From: Irpex lacteus
Taxonomy: Eukaryota > Basidiomycota > Agaricomycetes > Polyporales > Irpicaceae
DNA length: 64,000 bases
Direction of reading: 5' to 3'
Assembly (NCBI GenBank): GCA_001986395.2
Contig: MQVO02000001.1
Location: 2,170,001-2,234,000 of the forward strand
How positions within the stretch are numbered: position 1 is the stretch's first letter; each line of letters opens with the position of its first letter. The notes under the pieces are model-generated. The model did no database searches and was not told the DNA's origin. It was given only the letters and a program-made list of their open reading frames with translations. Positions 20,964-32,555 of the stretch are shown piece after piece. The translations under genes and the position numbers were made by a program.

Positions 20964-22181
20964 ATGAGTAAGTAAATTCAAGGTTATCAAGAGACCCTAT
21001 TGCTGACCATCGATGCAGACGCAGAGTCTCTGGACGGCCGGCTGTTGTTTGCGATACCCAAGAAGGGTTAGAATGTCTGCACCGTATGACCCGACTCGCT
21101 GAAGACTTACCATGGTGTAGGTCGATTACACGAAAAGTGCCTGGAACTGCTCGCAGGTATGTGCCATGCCGTAATAGACACTGCTTGACGTTGACAAGAC
21201 CAGGCGCCGATATTCAGTTTCGTAGACATGCACGGCTAGATGTGTGCCTCGTCAAGAACCACCCCATCGCACTGTGAGTACCTGATCAGCGATGATGCAT
21301 GTTCTTGTCCTCATAGTGGCATAGTGTCTTCTTGCCGGCATCAGACATACCTTCGTTCGTCGGCAAGGGTAACGTTGATCTGGGCATCACTGGACACGAT
21401 GTCATCCTTGAAGCCCAAATGCAAGACCACGTCACCGAGGAACTTCGTCTTGGGTTCGGAAAGTGTGCGCTTCAGGTACAAGTGCCAGAAGCAGGTCCCA
21501 TCAAGTCTGTTGAGCAACTTGCCGGAAAGCGGGTCGTAACATCATTCGAGGTCCTGGCTGGCGAATACTTCGGCAAGCTTGATGCACAGTTGAACCTCAC
21601 CGGCGACGCAAAGACAGGCATTGAATACGTTGGCGGCAGTGTGGAAGCAGCTTGCTCGCTCGGGCTCGCAGATGGCATAGGTGGGTAGCCCCGTGATCTG
21701 ATTTTCCTGGCACATTGCTTATATGCCGAACAGTCGATCTTGTCGGTACGTCCATTTATAATCCTTCATCTTCAGCAGAACCTTCACGCTCCTTCAAGAA
21801 TCCGGTGATACGATGCGGGCCGCCGGTTTACACGCAATTGCAACCGTCCTTCAGACCGAGGCTGTTCTCATCAAGTCAAACAAACCCAAGAACCCTGCCC
21901 ACGAACCCCTTATCCGTCGCATTACAAGTCGCATAGCGGGTGTGGTCGCAGCAAGTCGATATGTGATCTGTGAGTACAACGTCCGACGGGACAAGTTGCA
22001 TGCGGCGACAGCCGTGACGCCTGGACGCCGTGCAGCAACTATCAGCCCATTGGAGGATGAAGAATGGGTTGCTGTGAGCTCTATGGTCGAAAAGAGCAAG
22101 TCCGCGGATGTCATGGATCAACTAGTGACCATTGGTGCCGAAGATATCTTGATCTTCAACCTCGACAACTGCAGGGTGTAG
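20964..22181 (+). CDS. HIS1: ATP phosphoribosyltransferase (histidine synthesis, step 1)
   Basis: Seven exons (20964-20967, 21019-21066, 21121-21156, 21204-21271, 21325-21680, 21734-21745, 21800-22181) give 301 residues, all phases agreeing. The N-terminus reads MNAESLDGRLLFAIPKKGRL. Further on come GADIQFRRHARLD, the PASDIPSFVGKGNVDLGITG block, GKRVVTSFEVLAGEYF and VESGDTMRAAGL, the phosphate-binding region. The C-terminal third is the regulatory ACT-like domain of the long enzyme form, which binds histidine. The enzyme condenses ATP with PRPP. The first coding exon is just ATGA and exon 6 is 12 nt. The acceptors at 21324 and 21799 were chosen because they alone keep the conserved frame. Confidence 0.95.
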
Positions 22182-22542
22182 TGGTAAGAGGGAACAGAAA
22201 CGAATCATGTAGTACTGTGAGTACCCGTATTCGCAGACGAAGCATGTATACTGAGCGACAGAAAGATCCAGGGCTTTCCTTCACCAAAATAAAACCTCAC
22301 AGGGTGTCACTGTATATACTTTTCTATGACTCAACCGTGCGAACCAGCAATGGCTTCATCTCGTCCGCCTATAACCTTCTTAGTAATACAATAACCATTG
22401 GTGAGTGGTCCTGTATTAGGTTCAATCGCGGCACGATGGACGCCCTTCATCGATGAAGACCGTCCGATAATCTCTTCCAGCGTTTCTGAAAGGGTCCCAC
22501 GAGCAGCGACGTTCGCTGCTTCATTAGCTTCACACTTCATCA
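22182..22542. other. Intergenic between HIS1 and RGG-protein gene
   Basis: About 360 bp. A short ORF starting at about 22350 is stopped quickly. Nothing else was seen. Confidence 0.5.
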
Positions 22543-24090
22543 ATGTCTGGAGTAGGGAGAGGACGCGGAGGTATATCTCGCCACGATGGCTTCGGGGAAT
22601 GGATACACGCGCAGAGAGGGGCGCCTCGGTTCACACAGTCGCCTCGCCGGGGACTGCGTGGGCGAGGCTTCCCATCCACAAGCGGATATAATACCGACTG
22701 GAGGAACCGTCGACAAACTCAAGCACCTCCAGTCAACATTCTGGATGGCCTTGTTCAAGAACCTATTCAAAGCCTCAGCGATCCTTCTACGGCGAACGTA
22801 GGCGATATCGAAGCTAAAGACGTTCAGTACCATGGCTCTTATACGTGGACGAGCGCGAAAGAACCTACCATGGTCGTTCCTGGTGAGCCGCCAACGACAA
22901 TGTATCTCAATCTCATAATAACTCTTTAACTATCTTAATCGGTTCTTCTAGGTTCGCCTCGGGTGTGGCGTGACAAACCTCTACCTTACACCGTTTCTCC
23001 CGATACCGGCGAGACCTACGCGTACTCCAACTCTCTCAAAATGCCATCGTCACCCCTTCTACCGATCTTCCGAGCCGTGGACTTCATGGAATCCTCAGAC
23101 ACATCCAACACTCGTCCCAAACTCGACTGGCCTTCCATCGATTTCATCACTGATAGAAACAATCTTCGTAAGCTGCTCACCTGGGTCGAGGGAAAAGACA
23201 AGGGTGGCTGGATAGACGATTTCCGCATCGACCTTCAGTTGTGCGGTATTGGGACAGTGCTGATGCAGCGATGGGAACCTCGAGCTGTGTATGCTTCCGA
23301 GAACTCTGGGTTCGGAGACTCGTTTGAGAGGGAGAGTACGTCGCCGGGGCCTGGCTGTGAAGAGGGTATCATCGCAGGTCATAACAGAATTATCTCTTAC
23401 GTGAGTTTCTTGAAGTCCTTCACGATCCTTATTGTATACTAAACGGCACAATTGTCTACTTTGGCTTGAACGTAGACCATTCATAGGACAAAGATTTTGG
23501 TGCGATGTGAAGTTGACGCGTACATACCTGGAGAGTTGGGACAAGATGCAGAGCATTCACCAGCCGAAGCCGAGACTTCAAGTCCCCCTAGCGCGTCGCG
23601 CGCGGACGACGTCTCGCCTGACGATCTTGCAGATGCCCTTTTGTCCCTCAGCGTGTCTTCCTCAGAAACGCCGTCGACTGCTAAGGACGTCAAAATTGTT
23701 CAAGGGGGCACCGTAATCCCACAGACGTCGTTGATCAAAGTCAAGACGCGGTCAAAGAAAAACGCCCAAACCTTCGGCTGGGCAGGTGCATATACTCAAC
23801 TATTCCTCGGCCAAACATACTCCCTCTACCTCGGGATACATCAGGGCGGAACTTTCGACGAAGTGCGCAAAGTCAGCTTCGAAACGCCGGAGTTCAAGGA
23901 AGCGGCGAAGAGCATGCAGCCGGTGCTGAAGAAGCTCGGCAGATTGTTGGACGAGATTCTCTATGTGGTGATGGAGTATGGTCATAAAGGGAGGCTGAGT
24001 GTAGTCTGCAAGGCAGGCCAGATGAAGGTGTATGAGCGGGTAAGCCAGGATAGCTTTCTACCTGAGGATGTCCTTGCACGATTCGAATGA
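22543..24090 (+). CDS. Conserved fungal protein with RGG-type N-terminus
   Basis: Three exons (22543 to about 22881, about 22952 to 23400, 23477-24090) read in frame. The start MSGVGRGRGGISRHDGF and a second Arg/Gly run make a short RGG-like leader. The core contains FRAVDFMESSD, IDFITDRNNLRKLLTWVEG, GHNRIISY and VRCEVDAYI, then an acidic, Ser-rich insert. A second part, TFGWAGAYTQLFLGQTYSLY, ends ...SFLPEDVLARFE. Fungal databases often label this family geranylgeranyl pyrophosphate synthetase, but no DDxxD prenyltransferase motif is present, so I do not use that name. The intron 23401-23476 was placed with the GTAG acceptor because it alone preserves the frame. Function unknown. Confidence 0.75.
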
Positions 24091-25003
24091 GGCTGAAGGG
24101 AAACGAAGTCTCAATTATACCGTCGCGTGCTACTTTGAAATAAACTTAACTTCTGCATATCTTTTATGTATCTACGCCACTTAATCCTGAATTTATACTG
24201 CAGAGCGTTATACATGGCTCTGCATTCATAATGCGCGTGCAAGGTTTAAGGCTGTGGCTGTCACATGGAAAGCCACAAAGGAGATGATAATGAGATTGCA
24301 TCGGGAAGCTATCGCCTGCCTTTTTCAGTACTACTACCTCAGCTTCATTACGACCATGTCCATTGTAAAGCACCATGACGACTGCGTCCAACGAGTCCAT
24401 TGGCAGGTGAGTGCCTCTTCAATTGTACAAATGACTCTGTAGAGAAGCTCGCTAACACGTTGTGACTCGGATAAGTACCAACTGCTTCAAGTTGGAGGAT
24501 CGCATTTCGTTACATCGAGCCTGGCATTCACTGGCAATGTGAACGACAATCTCTCGAGTATATCAAACTCATATACCCATGTTGCTTAGAAATTGTAATG
24601 CAGAGGTGAGCGGTTGTACGCAGTTCAGCGTGGAAATGTTCCGGTCGTGGGTCCATGTTTATTAACTGTTGTGCCAGGTCAGCGACGATGATTGACACGC
24701 TCCTCGTGTTGAGAATTACTATGAGAACAAGATTTGAGCTGTCGAGGTGCATTCTACGACGACATACTCGTCACATACATTGTGCATTCACGTATATCGC
24801 AAGTTGTGGCCATCTATATTCTTGAGGCCACAATCACACCATCCATAGAGTGGGATAATCATCGCGCATGCCCAAGAGGCAATTGCCATAGTGACCTTTC
24901 AACAGTGCGTAAGGACACTCATTGATTTTTGCGCATTATTTTCCAACTCAATGAGCCATTGTAGGTAGTCGGACGCGACGATCTCCAGGGTGCCGAGTAT
25001 TAA
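24091..25003. other. Intergenic, no supported gene
   Basis: About 900 bp with only short ORFs lacking splice support. The last ~150 bp should carry the promoter of the F-box gene. Confidence 0.5.
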
Positions 25004-26767
25004 ATGCCTTGGCCACGGTTACGAGGACTCCCCTTCTTCCTGGCGATATTAATTATGGCCAGTCTGTACAGCCTTCTCTCCGTCTTCACGTCCTTCACCT
25101 CTCGAGAGCCCGATGAGCTGGAACACAGTGAGACCCAACTTGAAGAACCCGTGGTGGCACATGATGTCGAAGCCAAGGCTCGCCGACGAACAGCAACCAC
25201 TCAGGCGTTGATCGACAGAGAGGCAGGCGCGATCCTTCCACCTGAGATATTCCTCATCCTTCTTCGGACAATCATGACATGGGATCGACGCCTCGAGGTC
25301 GATTTGGAAATGATCAGGACGCATCCTCTCGACCCGGACCTACGAGATCAGGCCGTTAGGGATGTGGCCCCAGCAAGGACCTTGAAGACATGCGCCCTAG
25401 TTTGCCGCTACTGGGCCATTCGATGTCGCGAAGTTATGTTCCGAGACCGGATTATAGAAATTCATAGCTACAGGCAAGCACGACGGTTCAAGAGCTGCCT
25501 CAAAGTGCCCAACTCTGTGCTGGAACCGATAACGACCTACATATCGGCAATAAACGTAGAACACGTATACTCACGCACCATACCGTTCTTCGAACTCGTC
25601 AATCTACCACAGACCCGCGGGAAGCTCGCTGGACTGTTCATATGTGGCCCATTCCCGGATCGTATCCCTGCATCATCACGCGATACCCCGCATTGGAATG
25701 CACCCTTCCCGATGGCTTGTAGGATCACTCCCTCTAACACGGCCTACAAGGATGTCACCATCAGAAACCTTGATTTCCCTTCTTTCAAGCACGTCGCGAA
25801 ATACATGAGACACTTTGGCGATGCCGAGGCAGTTCGACTTCAGAAGATAACGTGGCCCACGACATCCGACTTTCCTCGTGAATTTGTGGAGTGTTTAAGG
25901 CGTCCAAATCGTCGCTCACGCGCCTTCGTGAGCGCAACTCGATGCACGGACGATCTACTCGTTTGTCTACACGTGTCGATGATGTTTGCGCGCTTTCCAT
26001 TACGTCGAGAAGTACCCAAGGACGACCAACTGTGGGCCATCGAGCTATTTACAACAATTCGGGACTTCTACTACCAAAACGTCCCACTTCACGAGGATAG
26101 TAAGCCAACATGCCATCTCGACTCGTGTAAGTTACTACCCTCGCTACAGATTTTTGCTTTCCGCTCAGCTGATAAGTATGTAGTTGAACAGGCAAACTGG
26201 GCTTTTAACAAGCCTCCGCTTCATTTCTGGATGTCCGGATTCTCTATTGCGTATCCTCAGATCTCCGTGTTCTTTGAGTGCGCACCGAGACTGCCTTTGC
26301 CCGGACGAAGGAGTTTTGGACCTATACGCATCGTGGGCATGACACTAGTCATCCATGCTGCCTTCAGGCCTACTGCGGACACAATCGACAAAACTTTCGA
26401 CCTTACGGCCTTTCGCAGTGATCTTGACTGCCGCTATGCTCTGTCTTTCACGGTTATCGCGTTTGGAGACTACGACACTATGCTGGCCATTACGCAACGA
26501 CACCCTACGTTACTTACCACCCCCGACCCCCGGCGCACATACGTGCTCGCGTGCAAACGATCGAGGAAACATCCGTTTGGAGAACTGATGGGCCACAAAG
26601 ATGCTATGCCTCGAGGCTGGGTTGGCATCGATCCTGTCACGCTGACAAGTAACGGTACGCCATCCTCTAGTCTTGCGCGGTGATAGTAGCTAACCCAGAT
26701 TACGCAAACAGGGATGGAGTGGGATCAGGAGAAACTCATACTCCCTGACTTAGTTAGATCGCAGTGA
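25004..26767 (+). CDS. F-box-like protein (Agaricomycete type)
   Basis: The main exon, 25004-26654, and a short second exon, 26712-26767, meet at AAC-G/GG and end in ...MEWDQEKLILPDLVRSQ-stop. The F-box-like segment is ILPPEIFLILLRTIM followed, after a charged insert, by LKTCALVCRYWAIRCREVMF at about residues 75-150. The N-terminus has a hydrophobic stretch (LPFFLAILIMASLYSLLSVF) that could be a signal anchor, unusual for this family, or simply a start called too far upstream. F-box proteins select substrates for SCF ubiquitin ligases. The rest has no recognised repeats. Large lineage-specific families of such genes are common in mushrooms. Confidence 0.7.
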
Positions 26768-28793
26768 GGCCGATGTTCATAGCCAAGTTCAATTCTCACC
26801 GTTGTGTTATGGTCTCGAATTCTCGGGTAAAGCACCTTTTACCCACAAACCTATCAATCTTGGGTCACGACAGGCCTCCGCACTTACGGCGTGCAAGTGT
26901 CCGTTGGCTTTCCGGCGAGTACAACGAGTGTAGACGATTTACCTATTCATCGACATATCGAGTGCCTGCGGGCATAGAGCGACAGATGTCAAATTGAGAC
27001 ATGGTGTTTGTGATATGTGGGCGGTGTATCGACAGAGCAAACAAAGTAGGCCTTAAGGTGCACTGCGGCATTAGAACTAAAGATGATCATGATCAGTACG
27101 TGCAGTGTATTGACTTAAACAGGATGTGGCTCTCACACATGCTCATTTGATCCGTCTTCTTTCAGTGCTCTCCGCAGGTCAGCATTGATAAGACAGATCA
27201 CTGTAGTGGAAATTCGAGAGCGATTGGGTTGTGTTGCCATCGTAGACAGACATCCCTATAAGCTGTCCGCGGGTACACTTCGGTGAACACAGCCAGCTGG
27301 CATGAAGGTCTGACACGGGAGCCTCGAGGGCCAAGGATATCGAGGTCGGGCGGTATTTCCACCCTGGTCCGATGCACAGCTGTAAGTAGTTATGGCGAGG
27401 ATATCCAAGACCATCTGCCCATGCATTGTATATGACGTCCCTGTCATAGTGACGAAGAGCCATGTACCCGGATCGATCGTCGGAAATGAAAGACACGCTG
27501 CTAGGGAACTCGTTTGACCGAGAATCGTCAAAACGCTTTCCAGACTACCCTCTCGAGAATTGTCCCCATCGCGAGCTGTCGCCGTACTCGTGCTTCAGGC
27601 AATCGGTCAGGTTGGCTGCCTACCGACAACGTTAGCAGAGGAAGTATGCGTGACAGGTCTGCGGAGCTCCCTGTCTGTTTCAGGTTGAGTTCGCTGTTGT
27701 TGGCCTGCGCCGCTGTCGTAAACCTAATAGCAAGTTTAAAACTGCTCAAGTAAGTACCGAAGACTGTTTTGGCTGAGGTCCAGGATTGTTAATCTGATTA
27801 CTACAGGCCCATGGCCAGACAAACAGTGACTAGTGATTACTTACATGTACTTCATGGTCCTTGCTTGGAAATTAGGACCGTCACGGTATGGAGCCTGAGA
27901 TGAGTCAACGGCAGCCACGGCTGAGCCACTGTCACGGTGTACTCAGGTACTTATGTGCGTTATCACTGCAGCTGTGGTGTAAGTGAGGTTTGTTGGCCCT
28001 AGATGGCATAGCCACGTGGGGTGGGTTCCCACGCTTGCCGTCACTGAGTGTGCCAGGCGTCCGAGTCCGAGTCTGAGTCCTCTTTCCTTTCAAGTACTAC
28101 CAGTGACCACGGCACCGCAGCGGCGGGATGCAGTGCTCGCATAAGAGTACTAGCTTCGCTCGTGAATACGCGAGAACAGCCTTGTTAGCTAATTTGTGGG
28201 TGAGTCCAGTGCGCACCCAGCTTGGGGACGGTGGCCCGCCATTTACTCCTCCTTCATAGTTTTCGAAATACAGACTGCGAACGTGAGAATACAGAAGTCG
28301 AACATAGTCGGTGATTATCTGCCTCACACTCCCATGGCGCATTCTTGCCGGCCTGCTCAATAGACAGGAACTGGCCATTCTATCACCGCCAGCTCATGGC
28401 AGACGACATCACTGTCCGATGTTGGCGGGAATATGAAAGTTACACAACAAAGAATCCGCTTAAAATGCAGACTAACTGGCTTGGAAGCTTCTAACCTTCC
28501 TGTTCAGGTGTCGCCTCCGCTTTGCCGTCGGAATTGATTGTTGCACGAGATGCGCACCCGTGCCGCATGCTATGTTGCCAGCAAGCTACTTATGACTCTC
28601 CCCAATGCCGGGAGCCTGTCACTGCTATTCGCAATACGATCGTTGCTCCGGCACGGGAACACCAAGAAGAGTAGCGTGATGCGCACAGCCAGGTACACAC
28701 GTCCAGCTGTTCACCTGCGCATAAAAGGAGCCATGTAGCTCCGCGGTGACCTCGAAACCTCTCCTTACTACCGTTGTCCATAATCCCTCACTC
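26768..28793. other. Gene-poor 2-kb stretch
   Basis: Apart from one coding-like minus-strand ORF (27179-27540) nothing firm was found. The last 60 bp precede the transporter start. Confidence 0.4.
27179..27540 (-). CDS. Orphan coding-like exon, possible small-protein gene
   Basis: A frame open from a TAG at about 27548 down to the stop at 27179 encodes a Trp/Tyr-rich stretch (GYMALRHYDRDVIYNAWADG, later CIGPGWKYRPTSISLALE). There is no ATG start, so a first exon would have to lie upstream, perhaps in 27560-27760 where the frame beginning FTTAAQANNSELNLKQTG is open. I could not find a convincing splice pair. It may be a real small gene or a remnant. No family was recognised. Confidence 0.25.
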
Positions 28794-30457
28794 ATGCAAC
28801 CTTGGGACCTCGAGAAGGCGGACACGAAGTCGTATTGCTCCTCGATGTCATCTCATTCGGAGAAAGAGGAAAGTATCGCGGAGGCAGCAGTGGTCGAAGA
28901 GCTACCCTTTCAGTCGAATCGAAGTGACGAGGACTACCCAGATGGAGGCTGGCAAGCGTGGCTCACAGTGGCAGGCGCGTTTTGCGCCCTACTGTGCACA
29001 TTTGGCCAGTTGAACTCGTTTGGTACATTCCAATCATGGTACGCGGAGAATCAGCTGTCACATCTGCCACCGTCCACAATATCGTGGATAGGTGCATTGC
29101 AGCTTTGGGTATTCTTCTTCTCGGTACGTCGCGCATCTTAGATGTGCTATCTTTGGGACTGATGAGTAGAAATGTAGGGTGGATTCGTTGGACGCTTCTT
29201 TGACGCGTATGGCCCACGGATCCTAATGATTCCTGGCACTGCTGTCCTGGTGTTTAGCATCATGATCACGAGTATTTGCAAAGACTATTATCAGTACATC
29301 CTTGGGCAGGGCATCCTCTTTGGCCTTGGGGTAGGCTTACTGTACGTCATAATCCTATAGAAGTTCCGACCATTTCACGAACACAATTACAGGTTCTACC
29401 CGTCCTTATCCGCGATATCCACCCACTTTTCCAAATATCGAGCGACAGCGCTCGGAATCGCGCTCGCAGGATCCGGAGTAGGTTCGTAATTGAACTCTGC
29501 TCGAGCGAAGGATCTGACTAACTATTGTCTTAGGTGGTGTCGTATACCCTATCATGTTACGCCGACTCTTCATCGTGTGCGGCTTTGCCTGGGGCATCCG
29601 AATATCTGGATTCATCTGCCTCGCGTTGTGCTCATTCGCATGTTGTACTGTGACAAGCAGGCTGAGCCCGGTTCAATCAGCTGCGCCATGGTTCCAGCTC
29701 AAGCATTTCCGTGATCTCAAATTCATGCTTCTAGTCACTGGCAGTGTATTCGTATCACTAGGTAAGTCCAGTCCTCCAAAGAACTACCTAAAATCCGCTC
29801 ACACTCCGCCCAAGGTCTCTTTACCCCAAACTTCTACATCGTCTCCTACGCGATCCAAAAGAACGTGAACCCCTCAACCGCATTCTACGTCCTCGCCGTC
29901 CTCAACGCAGGTGGCATCATCGGACGCATCCTCCCCGCCACCCTCTCCGACATCTTCGGTCGGTACAACCTGCTCGTCCCCTGCGCCTTCCTCGCCGGCC
30001 TTTCAACTCTCCTCTTCTGGTCCTTCGCGAACTCGCTAGCGGTGATCATGCTCTACGCGGTCGTTTACGGCTTCTTCTCCGGCGCCTTCAACGCCCTCAT
30101 CGTACCCTGCATCGCCCAAATATCCGACATCAGGGAGATCGGCATGCGCATAGGGATGTTGTATAGCATCCTATCTTTCCCGTAAGTCTGTCATTCGATT
30201 TGCGCATTTTCATTTCAATTTCCATGATTTGCCGTGGATTCTCGACTTTGAAGACGCCGACGCTGATACTGATGCCTTCTATTTATTGTGTACTCAGGTC
30301 CTTGGCTGGAGAGCCCGCAGCTGGTGCGTTGCTCAAGGCGTGTCATGGCTCTTACATTGGCATGATTGTTCTGAGTGGGTCATCCATTATGGTTGGCTCA
30401 ATATTCTATCTGGGGACGAGGTTACGTATCGAGCCCAAGCTGCTTGCTCGTGTTTAA
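28794..30457 (+). CDS. MFS transporter, monocarboxylate-transporter-like
   Basis: Several exons separated by 50-60 nt introns encode about 440 residues. After an acidic Ser/Glu-rich cytosolic leader comes the family signature YPDGGWQAWLTVAGAFC that begins TM1 of MCT/Mch-type carriers. Further spans include FNSFGTFQSWY-like and GPRILMIPGTAVLVFSIM, with LGIALAGSGVGGVVYPIM between halves. The second half begins FTPNFYIVSYAIQKNV and has NAGGIIGRILPATLSDIFGRYN. About 12 membrane spans are expected. Fungal members sit in the plasma or vacuolar membrane and move monocarboxylates, riboflavin or other organic anions; the substrate here cannot be inferred. ATG 28794 gives the best leader. Confidence 0.85.
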
Positions 30458-30871
30458 TCCTTTGGAATCCCGTTCTTCGAGGCGCGGGTTGGATCTCGCG
30501 TCATGATGTGCTTTGTTTTAATCCTCCATTGTAGCATTAGATATCTTTATTTGTTCCGCGACGAACTCTTACGCCTTCATCATGACACTTCTAGACGTCC
30601 CTGTAACATACCCTCACTCACACGACATATCGTTGTTAAACAAACCTTCTCACGTACTTTACGCACCTGTTTTCGTTCCTTCACCACCTCAACCCAATGT
30701 ACATATATCAAGAGTCTGCAGATAATGCCAAGATTCTTACTACCACGAGACTATGATTGAATCGATGCAAGAACATAAATGCCAAAGTGAGTGGAACTAA
30801 AAGGTGTATTACGTTGCCGTCACGGGGATGCGAGTCAAGATGAGAGAAATATAGATGTGATTATGCATGAA
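30458..30871. other. Intergenic, convergent 3' ends
   Basis: About 410 bp between the ends of the transporter and EB1 genes. UTR-like and T/C-rich; nothing else was seen. Confidence 0.5.
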
Positions 30872-31983
30872 CTAGAAGGTCTCCTCTTCGTCCACCGCCG
30901 CCTCGGGCACTTCGAACCCGTCCTGCTCGAAGGGTATGGGGTCAGTCGTCTTGTGACGGAGCGGTGAAATCACTCAGGGCCTACCTCGGTTGAGTAGAGG
31001 ATTTTCTGGATGTCGCGGAAGACGGGGTCGTCCTTTCCTTCTGACTCAAGAACCTCCAGCTGTTGTTGTACGAGAATCTCGATGTCACGGAGCTGCCAAG
31101 GGAATGAATGGTGAGCGGTCACGTGGCTATGAATGGAATCGCACGTCCGCGGAAAGACAGCATGGCCAGGAAAGGAGATGAAGTTCGTCAAAAGGAGAAA
31201 CACGTACCTTGGCAAAGTAGAAATCTCGTTCCTTCTCCAGTCCCTCCAGATGCGTGCTCAGTTCTCGTATCTGCGCGTGAAGAGCCTGCACCTGTTCATT
31301 CGGCTGTGCGGATCCTGCGCGATGTCCAGTGATGGGTGTCCTGCCTCCAACACGCGCAGAACCAGCACCGAGGCCACCAGTACGTGCAGTAGGAGCCAGA
31401 GGTGCGATTGTGGCCGGGGGTTCTGCTGGCGCACCACGTCGCCGGGCGACAGGATCATAACCCTGCCCGCCATAGTTTGAGTCCCAGAAGCGCTTTATCC
31501 ATTGCATGAATTCTAGATTATCTCTGATAGAGTCGAAAGTGCGGGGAAACGATTAGTATGTAGCGAGCGTGACACGGCGGAGGCTTGGAAGGTAGCACGC
31601 ACTGCATCTTGCATTTGATCAGCTTGTCAACTGGAATTGGCTGGGCATGGTGTCAGCTGGATGCGTAGAAGTACAGTGGAACGGGACACGCGCCTTGTCG
31701 ATCTTCTTTGCTTTGAACACGTTCTGCAATACTTTGAAGTTTGCGACATATTCGTATTCGTGCTTGGCATTCATCTTGACTCGCGTCATAGGTACGTCCC
31801 CTACATGCACGAATCGTTCTTAGAAAATAACTTCTTGTATTGCTGTAGCTGAGCGTGCTTACCGTATATCGAGTCAAGGATTTGGCAGTACGCCCCGCCG
31901 GTCCCACATTGCTCGATCTTTGTGTAGTTAACCTGCAAGAGCTCGTTAACCCATGCTATCAGCTCTGTTCGTGATTCTCCCAT
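30872..31983 (-). CDS. BIM1: EB1-family microtubule plus-end-binding protein
   Basis: A multi-exon gene. The calponin-homology domain starts [20 protein letters not shown] and runs through [49 protein letters not shown] and [20 protein letters not shown] Pro/Ala/Gly-rich linker follows, then the EB homology coiled coil ([20 protein letters not shown]) and an acidic tail ending EEETF, close to the EEY/F end read by CAP-Gly proteins. EB1 tracks growing microtubule ends and recruits partners for nuclear movement and polarity. The intron after KKIDK lacks a normal donor: either a GC donor right after AAG or a weak GTCCCG two codons later must be used. Confidence 0.92.
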
Positions 31984-32555
31984 GATGAAACGCGTGAGGC
32001 AGGCGTAGTTTGCGAGGAGATAGTAGTGGACGATGAAGATCAAGGCCGCGGTTTGAGTGACAGAGCACTGCTGCATTTGGTCATCACCTCCGAGCGCCTA
32101 CCCGTACCAGCGTCGACGATAAGTAAAGCAAGTGGCACTTCTCTCTAAAGAATCACGAAGTAGTTGTAGAATTACATGTAGATGGTCATATATCTCAGCT
32201 ACTATCCTTTTAGAAAAGATATGTCTGATATACTGGCCGTATAAGAATAAGTATGACAGTGTTTGTGACCATGTCACGTGCCGTGACTGTGACCGGCCAT
32301 TGGCCTCGCGAATGTCTGGAACCCTCTGCTTGTGTCTGTACGCCCACCACGCTTTCTTCCTCATAACTAACCTTTTGAACCAGGAATTAAGTAGTTTCGG
32401 CGCGTTATACCAACCTTTGAAGCGTTGTATAGTCTCTATTGACAGAGCTCAGGCTACTTGCTGCCACTCGTACTCGGTACGCTATCGTTCTAATTGTGCA
32501 TTTTGTGGCATTGAGTAGAACATGGCGAATCGTAGGAAAAAAGAACATCGCCGAT
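31984..32555. other. Divergent promoter region, EB1 and F-box gene
   Basis: About 570 bp between head-to-head genes. There are no features beyond short chance ORFs. Confidence 0.5.
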
